From positions 62,001 through 126,000 of the forward strand of contig JAGVSM010002673.1 in assembly GCA_022494885.1 (NCBI GenBank): DNA of 64,000 bases, read 5' to 3'. Shown here in pieces: positions 1 through 11,039 of the stretch; position 1 is the stretch's first letter; every line of letters begins with the position of its first letter. The notes below the pieces were generated by a model that searched no databases, was not told the DNA's origin, and was given only the letters and a program-made list of their open reading frames with translations. Source of the DNA: Micrasema longulum. Taxonomy: Eukaryota; Arthropoda; Insecta; Trichoptera; Brachycentridae. The translations under genes and the position numbers were made by a program.

Positions 1-1055
1 ACAAACTTTATAAAATAAGACCAGTCATAGAGCACGTTAAAAATATGTTCAAATCCACGTTGGAGCCTTTTCAAAATTTGTGTGTTGACGAAAGTCTCGT
101 GTTATTTAAAGGTAGACTAAGTTTTGAACAATACATTCCGTCAAAAAGAAGCCGTTTTGGTGTTAAATTTTTTGTATTTTGCGATGTTGAAACTGACTTT
201 ATTTTAGATTTTATTACATATATTGGTGAAAATAAAGAGATTTACGATAAATTTAATGTTGAAAAATCGGGATCAGTGGTTACCACTTTCATGACCGACT
301 TTTTAATAAAGGGCACTCCGTTTGGATGGACAATTGGTACACGAGTCCATTATTGTTCCAAGTATTGCATGGCAATGGAACGAACGCGTGTAGTACTGTA
401 CGGATGAATAGGAGGTGGCTTCCTACTTTTGAGAAGCTAAAAAAAGGTGAAGTGTCATCCCCATGCACTCTGACACCATGATGGCCCTCAAATGGCAAGA
501 CAAGAGGGAAGTCCACATGCTCTCTACAATGCACGACGATTCAATAGGCGCATCGGGAAAATTGGATTGGAAGACAAAACAACCAATTATAAAGCGCAGA
601 GTTGTTTTAGACTTTACAGTCTTCGTCTTTATAGTTATCGTCAACATGGGACCTGTAGATAGAACAGACATGTTGCTGAGTTCTGTTGGATGTTTAAGAA
701 AGACCACAAAGAGGTATAAAAAAAAGTGTTTCATTTTATTGACACGATATTATTAAATTCTCACGCCGCATATTTGACAGTTACCGGAAAAAAACCTTTA
801 TTATCAGATTTTCAATTAGGAACAGCAATGCAAATCATCGGATCATCCATTAAGACTGACCGGTAGACATTTCCCAAAACCAATTCCTGAGACACCAGCA
901 AAAAAAAACCATAAAGATGTTGTCATGTTTGTTCACAATCCCAAAGACGTCCAAAAAAAATCCGCAAAGAAACTAGGTCGATGTGCGTGGATTGCAACGT
1001 TCCATTATGTGTTGCACCATATTTTGAGGAATATCATACGATGTCAAGATACTAA
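1..1055 (+). pseudogene. piggyBac-like transposase relic (C-terminal two thirds)
   Basis: Decayed DDE transposase of the piggyBac superfamily. The frame from 45 reads a block with CVDESLVLFKGRL (first catalytic Asp region) followed by YIPSKRSRFGVKFF. Near 320-330 a frameshift moves the reading to a frame with MDNWYTSP (second Asp). The frame from 463 carries a GPVDRTDML block (third Asp). From about 975 the C-terminal cysteine-rich module reads CVDCNVPLC...FEEYHTMSRY and stops at 1055. Several frameshifts and stops mean no protein is made. The N-terminus lies beyond the window edge. The family assignment is firm; whether a TIR survives is unknown. Confidence 0.88.
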
Positions 1056-1461
1056 AATTTATACTGTTCCAAATAATAATAAAATATGTTAAGTGGTAAA
1101 AACTTTTTGAAGAATTTTTTTAACCTTTTCTTTTTCTAAAATTTTTTATTTTTTTGCAAGTGTCACAAAAAAAATGAAACAGACTATACATTATTTTGAT
1201 GTGTATGGGGGACCTTAAAACTTTGAGTTTTTTTTTTTTTTAAATAATGTTCAGTGATTTTGTGATAATAATAGTGACTTAAAATGTGTAATGTGTCATG
1301 ATCCACAACATATAAAAAAATCGAGCGTTTTAAATAAAGGTAAGAATTTATTTTGTTAAAAATATTAATTCTGAAATAAACCCCGCACGGGCGTTACAGC
1401 CGCGCTCCCCAAATTCAGCAGCGAAAGAGTTAAGAGAAAAGTATTCTAAATACACGGGGGC

Positions 1462-1713
1462 CAGCCATGTTTCCCAGTGAAAATGTGTGCATAACAAAAA
1501 CAAACGGTTTTTGCAATGTCATTCCTCAATAAAACTCCGTGCAGCAGTCCGCAGAAGACGACCCAAGACGCTGGGCATAGGAGTGTAAAGGAGGCCGGTG
1601 CGAAGGAGGCCTCGAATGACCCGTCGGTCGCGGTGTGGGACAGCCATGTTTCCCAGTGAAAACGTGTGCATAACAAAAACAAACAGTTTTTGCAATGTCA
1701 TTCCTCAATAAAA
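1462..1713. repeat. 73-bp direct repeat pair, 179 bp apart
   Basis: Copies at 1462-1534 and 1641-1713 begin CAGCCATGTTTCCCAGTGAA and end CCTCAATAAAA, with only a few differences. The spacer is GC-richer than its surroundings. No protein family was recognised in the repeats or spacer. Confidence 0.8.
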
Positions 1714-2070
1714 TCCTCTCTTTTTTGCATATACTTTGCAGTAAAACTTTGCGTCACGTGATTGAATGTAATGATAACATTTCACCGAGACATTGATTTC
1801 CTCAGTATTTGAAGGAGTGTGTTTTCCGTGACTGGGTTTGGCAAATTGGTAGATTCCACATTCTAGAAAATGTAAATCCTGCCTATCACATACTTTTCGT
1901 TTGCGAGTGCTATTTTTCGAGTTCAATGCAAATTAACACAGGATACCTATTATATTTTGACGCGCTAGATGTTTACTTACCAACAAATTGATATTTTTCC
2001 AAATTATTCACTACCCAATCCTTTGAAACTATTTTCAAAAGGTAAGTAAACATTATTTGTCATTTCAAAA
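1714..2070. other. No recognised gene
   Basis: Short opposing ORFs are present (minus strand to 1705, plus strand 1809-1991), but neither matches a family I recognise. This may be the decayed 5' part of the mariner relic that follows or of a different element. Confidence 0.4.
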
Positions 2071-2316
2071 TTGTCATCATTTGTTTATATTGAGACATTG
2101 ATTCTTCAACATGACAATGCTCGGCCACATGTTGCTCAACCCGTTACAAACTATTTGGCAAATAGCGGATGGGAAGTTCTGCCCCACCCGCCATATAGTC
2201 CAGACTTAGCGCGTTCTGACTTCCATTTGTTTCGGTCGATGCAGAATGCACTTTCCGGAATACGCTTTGTTATGAACCTTGACCTTTTATTCATTTCTTT
2301 GTCACCAAAAGAATAA
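2071..2316 (+). pseudogene. mariner transposase C-terminal relic
   Basis: The translation contains [11 protein letters not shown] and [20 protein letters not shown]. These are the classic mariner-family DDE transposase blocks around the second and third catalytic Asp (the D of HDNARPH and the D of SPDLA/SDFHLF). Only the C-terminal third is visible. The block breaks off after about 75 residues, and no complete transposase frame exists on either side. TIRs were not identified. Confidence 0.9.
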
Positions 2317-2629
2317 GCGTGATACCACTTACGTCATGCTGGAGACAGTTATCAATTATTTAACTATTTTTCCTATTAATTAAATATTATTTTATATTTT
2401 GCGGTTACCTATAAAAAACCCAGATAAAGAAGATCCGTTTGTATACGTGACAAATAGCATTTGCTAAATACTATTTGCGTCAATCATTATCACAGGATTC
2501 GGGCTATAAAAACCCCGTAGATCTATTCCTCTACATCTTTTATTCTTCTGGACTCGCTGACATAACATCGTCACGTTGTTGTAATTAATTTTTACTCTGT
2601 ATATTTTATTGTGAATATATTGGTCAATT

Positions 2630-3135
2630 CTTAAAACTCGTGTTCTCAATCAACTCTACAAGAAACCATCCACCACCCTTCCTGAAGAGGATTAGGACAC
2701 AACAAGTCGATCGATATGATATGCTTATTACATTCATCGAATGTGTGCGAAAAACCATAAAATGGTATAAAAAAATTGCGTTTCGGACAATCGATGTGAC
2801 AGTTTTAAATGCGCATGCAATGTATAAGTTTAACAAAATTTCATAAAGAACTCGTTAGACAACTTCTGCAAAAATACCATGACCCCGATCATAAACCGAG
2901 GACCAGCAGACCTAGCGATCATCCGCTAAGACCCACTGCTCGGCATTTTCCATCATTTATACCACTGCCTCCCGATGCTAAAAGAAAATCCGCATTCCGT
3001 GAATTTCACGTTTGCAATAAAACTAAACTACGACCAAAACGACGTGTACAAACTAGATTTTGGTGCAGACACTGTCAAATTCCTTTATGTCCAGATACAT
3101 GTTTTGAAAATTATCATACCCTCCAAAAATTTTAG
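2630..3135 (+). pseudogene. Second piggyBac-like transposase relic (C-terminal third)
   Basis: The frame from 2640 reads a VDRYDMLITF block (third catalytic Asp region) and IKWYKK...RTIDVTVLNAHAMYK. A frameshift near 2830 moves to the frame ending at 3135 with KFHKELVRQLL, a DHPLRPTARHF block and the terminal zinc-binding module WCRHCQIPLCPDTCFENYHT. It is the same superfamily as the relic at the window start. This copy keeps the conserved HPLRPTARHFPSF linker that is unrecognisable there, so the two are independent or differently decayed insertions. Confidence 0.9.
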
Positions 3136-4380
3136 ATTTATTTATATTTACATTTAGTTCAACAAAACAATATAAACATGTGACAGGCATACTATGATTG
3201 TGTGTGTGCTCGCGGGAATAATATCGAATTGTTTAGTGTAAATCGTTTTAAATAATTATCGACATTAAGATTCTTGAAACAGAGGATCTATTATGCTAGA
3301 AAACAGTTTGTTCTCAGATCAAACCAAAGAATTTTTACCATAATATTTTTCCTGAACTTAATGCGAGTGTTTCTTTCGCTGGATGATGTTTAATAAAGGT
3401 AATTATTTTTGTTTTATAGCTCTAAAATCTTTTTTACTAAAGTAAAAACATATTTATAATAATTTATTTTAAAAGGTACGGCTTAAACGTTCAACCCATA
3501 TTTTTTTCTTTAATTTCGTAACGTTTTTTTAATACATAAAAAAAATAAAAAGAAAGTTAGCCAGATATCAAAACTTTACGTCGTTCCAGGGGGAGAGGTA
3601 CCAAAATTACGGGCAGTTGCCTAGAGGTTAAAGTAAATATTTTAAATCATTATATTAATGAGCGTATTTGTCCTAATTAAAGATAAGTCTATTTATGCCC
3701 AAGGGTAAACAGAGATAGAACTGTGTATACTTCAATACTCAAAATGAATTCAATCTTAAACAAATAAATGTTACTTAGGAAAAAATTCCAACAAACCATA
3801 ATGTTTTAAAACCTCATTTTACGTTCCTCGATTTTATGTTTTCCCGCTTTTTACACCGAAATATTTAGGTCCCATTTTATTCCATTCATTATCATTCAAT
3901 ATTCCCCCCAATTAACCCCGGTTTTACGTCGAAATTTTTCCATAACTCATTCGATCTGTCAAAAGACGAGCCGCCGCGTGAATGGGGAATAAAATTGAGG
4001 TAAATAAAAAAAAGTGTAAAATATTGTCTCAAACTAAATTCTAAGTAGGCGCAGTGTAATTGACCATTTTGTTTAAGTGTCTAATTTTAACATTTTACTA
4101 AATAGGGACATGCAGTTGACGCCAGTCTCGAAGATGTCGCGAAAGCGATGAAACCGGTCACTGCATATTCAAATGGAAAATAAAAAACATTAAAAATATC
4201 ATTGAATTTCCTCATTACGGAATGAAGAATTTCGGTGGTTTTAAAAAATACACATTTGTTAATCTTTTCCTTACTAACCTAAAAACACCCGCGCGTTACG
4301 GTCTGTGTAGTCACGACACATTAAAAAAATAAGAGATTTAAAAAGGGAATATTAATTTTTAACTAATGGTTAAAGACTTA
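3136..4380. other. AT-rich DNA without a recognised gene
   Basis: No ORF, transposase block or repeat shared with the rest of the window was recognised. A slightly GC-richer patch near 3580-3640 might mark an old element end. Confidence 0.4.
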
Positions 4381-5399
4381 GGGCCGGTTGCATCAAAGTT
4401 GGTATAAATTTAGTTTAAAGTTAAATATTTAAACTTAGTTAAGGCTCAAAATCTAGTAACTGAACAATTCCGTTGCATCAACATTATTTTAGTTAAGTTA
4501 AAGTTAAGAATGTTGCCACTGTAAAGGTTCAAGTTTCACCCTAAAAATTGTTGGGATTTTTGCGCAAGCATGTACTTGTTTATTTACATGTAACAATACA
4601 CATGCCCCGCGACGCGTCCTTGGGCACAAACATTTAAATTTCGTTCCAATTTTCAGTGTGTGCGAAAGGGCGAAGCAACACTGCGCATTCGGAGAAGAAA
4701 AGAACAAAAGGGACATCGTCCTTTTTGAACTAGATAAAAAATTAAAAGAGCAAAAGCTATAACAAAATGATGAACTTTTTACTCTAGAAATAGAGCAAAA
4801 AAATGACATTTTTCGGGCAATTATGGCAGCCTTAAATGCCAGAAAGAGTTAGCTGAGCTCAATCTAGCTCTATTTAAAAATAAATAAACAGCATTTCAAT
4901 ACAGTGATGATTTGAATTTATTTTACACCATGCCACTGATGATCAAGTCCTGTGTTTTGAAAAATAATTAAAAATTAAAAAATCAAATAATTATTAGTTC
5001 TTCACTTTTTTGACATTCGAAATCTTGCGATAAAGTCAGACTCTTCCCACAAAAAATGGTCCGTTCGTGGTTTGAACAGTTTTTTTTATCGGTTTAGAAT
5101 ATACTCGATGATAAATTCGTCATCGGAAGACGAAAAATCAGATAAAATTGACATTTTGTGCAACTTTTCACAGATCGATCAATGGATTTCAACACTCACG
5201 ACGCTTTTTTGACAGATGGCAGATCGCATTTAACTTTAAACTTAACTTTAAACGGCCCCCTAGCGGCCGGTTAAATAAAAGTAACTTTTTTGTTAATATT
5301 TAGTTAACTTTTTTTGATGCAACGCATTTTGACATAAAAGTAACTTTTATTTGACTTTAGCCCTGACTTTAACTTAACTTTTGTTGATGCAACCGGCCC
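4381..5399 (+). mobile_element. TIR transposon, Harbinger-like, internally decayed
   Basis: Perfect 16-bp terminal inverted repeats (GGGCCGGTTGCATCAA at 4381 and its complement ending at 5399) are flanked by TA on each side. TTGCATCAA recurs in each subterminal region with TTAA-rich blocks, so the ends carry repeated motifs. Inside, a plus-strand frame near 4695-4850 reads a charged coiled-coil block (ELDKKLKEQKL...LEIEQKNDIFRAIM). Another from 5108 starts MINSSSEDEKSDK. Both resemble pieces of the accessory Myb/SANT-type protein and transposase N-terminus of Harbinger elements, but that is an inference. It lies about 100 bp downstream of the LIPT2 stop codon. Confidence 0.7.
5346..5351 (-). 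promoter_or_regulatory. Candidate poly(A) signal for LIPT2 inside the TIR element
   Basis: Reading from the LIPT2 stop (5500) along the minus strand, the first AATAAA is at 5351-5346, inside the right end of the TIR element. I saw no AATAAA or ATTAAA between 5500 and 5400. Confidence 0.4.
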
Positions 5400-5499
5400 T
5401 AATACATCCACAGTTTACTTATTACTGAAGATCAAAAAACTGGGCCTTAGATGTAAAATAGATAAAATAATATCCTCAATTAAAACAATGGCGAGAAAA

Positions 5500-5831
5500 T
5501 CACAAATTTTTCTCTACATCGTTCGAAATGCGCTCTTTTTCTTCCGGCATCATTTCGATCAATCGGCAGTCAAAAACGTTCTGGAAGCTTCTTTGAAACA
5601 CGGGCAGGACACTTTCTATGCTCGATGTTCCGGACAGTTCTTTAGTGAGGGAGGTGACACCTTTACCTCGGATGCCGCAGGGGACAATGTGCTCAAACCA
5701 CGTCAGATCCGTAGTGCAGTTGATGGCCAGCCCGTGGGTTGTGATTCCTCGGGAGACGTGGACTCCTATGGCGCAGATCTTGCGGTCGTTGACCCATACT
5801 CCGGTGTGAGGGGACCTCTCTGCTTCGATGC
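5500..5831 (-). CDS. LIPT2: LIPT2 exon 3 (coding part, with stop)
   Basis: 332 nt, Gly139 to the stop at 5502-5500. The acceptor is TCCTCCTAG|GC. It holds Lys156, THGLAINC and HIVPCGI with Cys190. The C-terminal tail ends with an acidic, Lys-rich stretch. Apparent plus-strand ORFs here are shadows of this exon. Confidence 0.93.
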
Positions 5832-8102
5832 CTAGGAGGAAAAAAGTTTGGCGATTTATTCATCAATAAACAGAAATCAGGAGTCCCGCATGCCAGGTGC
5901 ATGCGGTGACGTTCATCAGTAAGGATGCTGAGAAAATATAATCACGTCGTTACTTTTAGTAGGTAAGATAGTAGATACCGGTCCGCCATAGATTGGACGG
6001 AATCAATACCTCCCTAAAAATTTGACTTCTAAACAATCAGAAGATATTTTATATTATTATTTATTCTTAAATTAAAAAATAAATTAAATGCATACGCAAA
6101 AATTTTCCCGTTGATGTCGCCCGTCAATAAATGCTTTTGTAGTGTCTAGAGTCGATTATTGTAATGGTATCTACGCAGGTCTACCAATAAACAAAATGAC
6201 TCGCCTACAGTCTGTATTAAATGCTGCAGCGAAAAACTCTGCGTTATCTGTATCTCGGGAATATGGATATTACCCGTGGCTTTTCCTGACTGACTTCTTA
6301 CTACGAATGCTGGGCTACCAATCATTGTTGGGGAGAAGAGATATTCATTTAGGTGTTCACTTATTTCAACCGATGGGCGGTCCGCATACATAATTTAGAT
6401 ATTCTGAATTAATTCTGTCTATTTATCCCTGATAATTATCTTTGAAAAAGGCAACAAAAGTTGTTCAACCTACCGTGATGCAGAACCAACCTGCCAATGG
6501 TTATGCCGGTAGGTAGAGCAATCGTGTAATTCAATCGTATCGCTCGGATGACGATATATTTCATGACAGTGGGATTTTTCTTAGGAAAGCAATTTCCAAA
6601 TTGTAACATATATGTTCATTTTATATAATTTTTTAAATATTTTTTCTATTTAATTAAACTGTTATGTATATTTTTTAATGTATCGAGAATGAATTGAATA
6701 CTCTGTAATGTTCTCAATGAAAATAAAAAGAAATAAATGAAAATGACAGAGAGAAAAACATCTTACCTAAGGCCGCGCAAGTGTGTATGGCCACTTCTTC
6801 CAACCGGTCCACGTACCACTTGACGCTCGGTTTGAAGTGACGGAGGTTCAGGATAGGGTAGGCAGTGAGCTGACCGGGGCCGTGGAAGGTGGCCAGACCT
6901 CCTCGATCCACCCTACGGTACTGGGCTCCGAGGGACAAGAGCTTGGCTTGCTCCGATGATGAGAGGCAGTCTCGGAGGCCTAGAAATGCATTTTTTTTTA
7001 TTAACACCAGTAAGGATTTTACACGGATATGTACATTGTGATATTATTGATAAAATTAAACTGGAATTTTGTGAAATCAGTTTGAATGTTCGACTCAACA
7101 AGTCATTAAATTTCTCTGATTTCCTGAAAGCGAGTCGAAAGCACTCGTCAAGGATTCTGGTTCTATTTCACAATCAGAACTGTATTCTTAACCAGCCTGG
7201 ACACAGAGAACTCGCTTCTTAAATAAAACTAAATGTAAATTGGTCCTAAGCTTCGATGAAACCTTGTCCTCGTAATCGCCCTGTTCCCGGCACTTACCCT
7301 CCTTTCAATATCTTTCTCGGTCTTTCCATCCCTAGTAAACATACTTCTCAGATACACAAATTCTTCTACCTGATTCAGAATATCTCCGTTGACCCTGATC
7401 TCACATTTAGTTGTATTTTCATCCCTTTCAAAAACCATCACTTTCGATTTATCAACATTTATAAGCAAATCGCTTTTCTTGCATACATCGTAGATTGACA
7501 AACAATGAAATACGGTTCATCGTTCAGCATAGAACAAACTATGGCCTCAATTCTCCAATGTTCCATCTTTGACGTATTGTTAACTCAAGACAAGATCTGG
7601 ACTTTTTTGGTTTGAGTTTACAGCGATTTAAACGAGCACTAAATAAATATTCCAGATCTTGCCTTGATGTCCCTTATGTTTGTCAATGCTTCTTTTCTTT
7701 TTTTTTAAATGTTTATAACTACTCTTTTATTGTAATATTAAACCCTAAAAATTGTATAAATTGACAATGTCGGTTAATAAATAAATAAATGTACATGCAT
7801 TGTAATATTTTTTCCACAAATCGACCGGCTACAACTATTATAACCTAAAAATCAATCAAACTAATTGGGTTTTTTTTTTAATATTTCTTCGACAACTTAC
7901 CAGCTGTGTACACTGGTTCATGTTCAACTATAAGAAGCGTGTTAAGAACGCCAGCGTCGCCTTTTTCTTTCGATAGAGTAACATTTTCTTCTGTTATGAT
8001 TCCGTCGTCAAAACTGTGCAGTCTTGACAAATAACGCTGGATCTTATTGGATTGGTCGTAAAACAACCTTCCGAGGTTCCATACCCTGACCAACTTAGTC
8101 AT
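5500..8102 (-). CDS. LIPT2: Octanoyl-[ACP]:protein N-octanoyltransferase (LipB/LIPT2), 3 exons
   Basis: The enzyme moves octanoyl from acyl carrier protein to lipoyl domains, the first step of mitochondrial lipoate synthesis, before lipoyl synthase acts. The joined CDS is 8102..7901, 6979..6767, 5831..5500 (747 nt, 248 aa). Family blocks appear in order: EHEPVYTAG (about 60-68), [17 protein letters not shown] (about 93-109), [14 protein letters not shown] with the catalytic Lys156, THGLAIN, then HIVPCGI with the catalytic Cys190 and GKGVTSL. The length suits the family (about 230-250 aa). Both introns are GT..AG with the same phase and restore the frame exactly. The start is the first ATG after an in-frame TGA upstream. 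No frameshift or internal stop is present, so it looks functional. No clear targeting peptide is visible. It is the only convincing host gene in the window. Confidence 0.95.
6142..6234 (+). mobile_element. LINE fragment (CR1/L2-type RT C-terminus) in LIPT2 intron 2
   Basis: It reads [18 protein letters not shown] followed by [12 protein letters not shown]. This matches the conserved block after the reverse-transcriptase thumb of CR1/L2-like LINEs. It is antisense to LIPT2 and abuts a LINE-H-type fragment. Confidence 0.75.
6235..6605 (+). mobile_element. LINE-H-type C-terminal fragment in LIPT2 intron 2
   Basis: The frame reads [20 protein letters not shown] then [10 protein letters not shown]. 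After frame changes it reads VYRTNVP and VGRAIVSFNRIA. This parallels LINE-H at 60.3-60.7 kb (YYPRLYPNEFLQGMLGYNSL ... IYRTNLP...VGRATAMLNNIA). It is a decayed ORF2 tail. Confidence 0.7.
6767..6979 (-). CDS. LIPT2: LIPT2 exon 2
   Basis: 213 nt, Gly68 to the first base of Gly139, carrying the substrate-site block [13 protein letters not shown] and the [16 protein letters not shown] helix. The acceptor is TTTCTAG|GC and the donor TTAG|GTAAGA. Both junctions interrupt a Gly codon after its first base. Confidence 0.93.
7125..7206 (+). repeat. Dispersed repeat in LIPT2 intron 1
   Basis: It shares the block GAGTCGAAA..CACTC...AGGATTCTGGTT...GAACTGTATTCTT with the minus strand at about 20583-20670. 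The element type is unknown. Confidence 0.6.
7229..7501 (-). mobile_element. RTE-A LINE fragment in LIPT2 intron 1
   Basis: It reads [20 protein letters not shown] then [20 protein letters not shown] and [10 protein letters not shown]. This is the thumb/connection region of RTE-like non-LTR reverse transcriptases and closely parallels 10190-10450. It lies in the same orientation as LIPT2 and keeps a 90-codon open frame, so it is a fairly recent fragment. Confidence 0.88.
7505..7790 (+). mobile_element. LINE-E 3' end in LIPT2 intron 1
   Basis: The sequence around CAAGACAAGATCTGGACTTT and ACGAGCACTAAATAAATATT is the reverse complement of the 3' ends at 19.67-19.85 kb and 40.2-40.4 kb. It ends in an AT-rich (TAAA)n tail at about 7780-7790. 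Confidence 0.85.
7901..8102 (-). CDS. LIPT2: LIPT2 exon 1 (coding part)
   Basis: It encodes residues 1-67 plus the first base of Gly68 ([12 protein letters not shown]... to EHEPVYTAG). The donor is CTG|GTAAGT at 7901/7900. A GTG lies 36 nt upstream in frame, but an in-frame TGA just before it leaves the ATG at 8102 as the best start. Confidence 0.93.
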
Positions 8103-8757
8103 TTCACAATAAAATGGGGGTTGAAAGACCCATTTCACGTTGCAGTTGGCAAGCGATCAATGGTTGACGCGATTGAAACTTTATATCGCGTTAACTAAAA
8201 GCGACTAAAACTTAAAATGCCGGTCACATAAGTTACGATTAGCACATTGCACTTGATGTTAATAACCACGACCATAGTAAATCACACTTGAAAAGCGGTA
8301 AACTGCACATGCATAGTGCAAGTTTTAAAATAGGTAGTTACAACACGATAATAACTCCGATACAATATTGATTACGATGCCCCAATCACAGACGTCACAG
8401 ACTATTTACTATTTAGTCCAAGTCATACAAGTCCCAAATCCCAAAATTTGGGATTCCCAAATATCTAACGTCCTTTTGCTCTTGCGTAGTGGTGGGCATA
8501 ATCGGTTGAGATAATCGAGCAATTTCTTTATTTTCACAAGTGAATTATTTGATTTTAACCAAACTCGTAATGATCGGCAATATAAGAAAAAAAAAGACAG
8601 AAGAGAACAAAACTTTCTTGAAAAATGAAGGAATCCCTAAAAAGATCGAGAAAACTGGATAAGTGACGTAAACAATTTAGACTACCAAATAAAAGATCAT
8701 CCATGGATGATGGATCAATGATTCTGAGAAATCTCAAACGCCAATACTGAAAACAGT
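8103..8757. other. LIPT2 upstream region, no recognised gene
   Basis: Presumed 5' UTR and promoter of LIPT2, then AT-rich DNA. I see no TATA box in a convincing position, no divergent gene and no recognised repeat. A shared RTE-A lead-in begins near 8758. Confidence 0.4.
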
Positions 8758-9170
8758 GAGATATTTATAAAGATTAAAAAGTAGTTTTTTACAATGAGCA
8801 GTAAACAAACGATGATCTTCTATTTAAAAAATATTTTAAATCCCTTGCAATCGACAAAATCATGAAAAGAGAAGTAATGGGTTGGTTTGGATATGCATAA
8901 CGAATAGGCAGTAAAAGAACGGCTCAAAAAATATGATACGGATGATGATCGATGCAAAAAACGAGGATGACCGAGAAAGAGATGGCATGACCAAATTCAA
9001 TAATTACTTGAAGATGTAAATGAAGATGTTGAAGATGTGTGTCAAAATAATCGTCGTGCGTGTATGAGGAGATTTATAAATGTAAAGGAAACGAGACATG
9101 TATGCAAATAAAGACTAAAGTTGCGTTCTATCCTCTCTGCCAACTCTCACAGAAAACGGCGTGGTGGTTT
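8758..9170 (+). mobile_element. RTE-A LINE fragment, heavily decayed
   Basis: Frames around CGACAAAATCATGAAAAGAG to TGTATGAGGAGATTTATAAA parallel the RTE-A C-terminus (IDKI..WFG, GRPRKxWHDQ, RRACMRRxxNVEEARxV) with many stops. The lead-in and first 150 bp also match 17031-17190. Confidence 0.75.
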
Positions 9171-10189
9171 GTTTGTTTGTTTCATAGTCTTCAATCGAAT
9201 AATGTTAAGTTCGAATATTAACAACAGGTAGTATATTTAATCAATCCGTTATCTGAGCTCATCACTATTTCTGTTCAAATGGTACAGCAGAAAGCTGTCA
9301 AATATTTTTTCTACTGTAATAGCTATCATTTCAATATATAGATGTCGGTAACGTAGAAAAAACATGGTTCAAATCTTAACTAACTAACTAAATAAGAGCA
9401 GAGAAAACTTATTGTGATTCAGCTACTCGTAAATAGATTGACAATTGGTGGGAAATTTCTATTCAAATTTTAATTTTACTACTCAATCATAGAGTAGAAA
9501 GGTTGAAACAGGGGGGTTATTTTTAGTTCAATTTTATTTGTATGTACAAAGCACGCCCACAAAATCCCGATGAACACGAATATTCGTAGGTAGGTAGGAA
9601 ATAGTAGGTAGGAAACGTATTTTCCCGTAAACTCACAATTATTTCACCAGTTTCCCTTTAGCCCTCGCTAAAGGAGGGTGCGTTTGGTTGTAAAAGCGCA
9701 ATTCGCTACTCAAATATCAAATATCATGTTCAATTAGTGACATATTTATTTTTAACCGGCGTTTAATCTAAGTAGCTTGTAATTTACGTTTATTTCACGG
9801 GTTTTACTGTGAGTTGATTTATGGCGTGAGTGTGGTGCACATTTAATGGTGTTTGTTTTTATTTCGTGTACAGTTTGAAACGACAGCTGTTTCGGTTATT
9901 TCGTGCCAAATAAGAAATAAGTACCTTGGCTTTCGGTTTTGTTTTGTGTGTCGTAAAATGTTGCTGCTTTGAAACAATAAGCGAAGGGTGAGTCGGTTTG
10001 TTTTATGTATTTTTACTGCTACGGTTGTTATTCAAAAAATATATTATTTTTTTTGTATAAAAGGTTTATGTAAAAAGTCACACACATAGAATTTTTTTAA
10101 AGTTTAAAATTTTAACTCCTTTACGTAGGTCTGGTAAAATCTTTTAATGGTTTATAACAACTGAAATCGAAATAAATTATAGTATGCAA
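9171..10189. other. No recognised gene
   Basis: AT-rich DNA with a short GTAGGTAG-type simple repeat near 9585-9615. No coding or repeat homology was recognised. Confidence 0.4.
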
Positions 10190-10970
10190 GGGAACCGATT
10201 TGCTGATGAATGTCGACAAATCGATTGTGATGGTTTTTGAAAGAAATGAAAGTATGACTAAATGTGGAATCACTGTGAATGGAGTTATAGTCAAACAAGT
10301 AGAGGAATTTGTGTATTTGGGAAGTATGTTTACTAGGGATGGAATGACTGAGAAATATATTAAAAGGAGGGCGAGTGCCAGGAACAGGATGAACGGTGCA
10401 CTTAAAAGTCAACCTTGGCAAAAAAATGTTTGTCGCAAGATGCAAAATTAGCTGTTCTCAATTCTCAATGGAGTCCTGGTCCCGACCTTGATGTATGGGA
10501 GCGAAGTATGGACTTGGAAAAACAGGGATTAAAGTAGGCTGAATGCTGTCGAAATGCGATCTCTCGGGCGAATGTGTGGTAAAAATATGTACGATAGATG
10601 CACAAGTGTTGAGATCCGTTCATTATGTAAGGCTGAGATAAGCATTATCGACAAAATCAAGAAAGGAGCTCCTTATTGGTTTGGACGCGTAGAGCGAATG
10701 GACAGCGAAAGAACGGCTAAGAATATTTACAATGCGAATGTTGATGGATGCAGAAATAGAGGAAGACCGAGAAATACATGGCATGACCAAATCCAACAAA
10801 TACTTAAAGATGGACATGTCAAAAGTCGGAATAATCGGCGCGCGTGCATGAGAAGATGTGTGAATGTAGAGGAAGCGAGATCTGTACGCAAAGATAGACT
10901 GATGTGGCGTTCTATCATCTCTGCCTGCCTTACGGGGAAACGGCGTGATGGTTTGTTTGTTTGTTTGACA
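10190..10970 (+). mobile_element. RTE-A LINE C-terminal region (best copy)
   Basis: The frame from 10200 reads LMNVDKSIVMVFERNESMT then VEEFVYLGSMFTRDGMTEKY. After frameshifts at about 10440-10560 it continues as LGRMCGKNMYDRCTSVEIRS, WFGRVERMDSERTAKNIY, GRPRNTWHDQIQQIL and NNRRACMRRCVNVEEARSV, with the ORF ending at 11015. This is the distal RT and C-terminal domain of an RTE-clade element. The 5' part is missing, as is normal for 5'-truncated LINE copies. Confidence 0.9.
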
Positions 10971-11039
10971 ATTCAAACAATAAAAAATACCAACTGCCAC
11001 GCTGTTTTCCACTAAGGGTAGGTAGAAAGGATTGAACTT

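Noticed and set aside
5488..5902. Plus-strand and other-frame ORFs over LIPT2 exon 3
   Set aside because: Shadow frames of the minus-strand LIPT2 coding exon.
10623..11012. Minus-strand ORFs of 129 and 63 codons
   Set aside because: Antisense shadows of the RTE-A reverse-transcriptase C-terminus.
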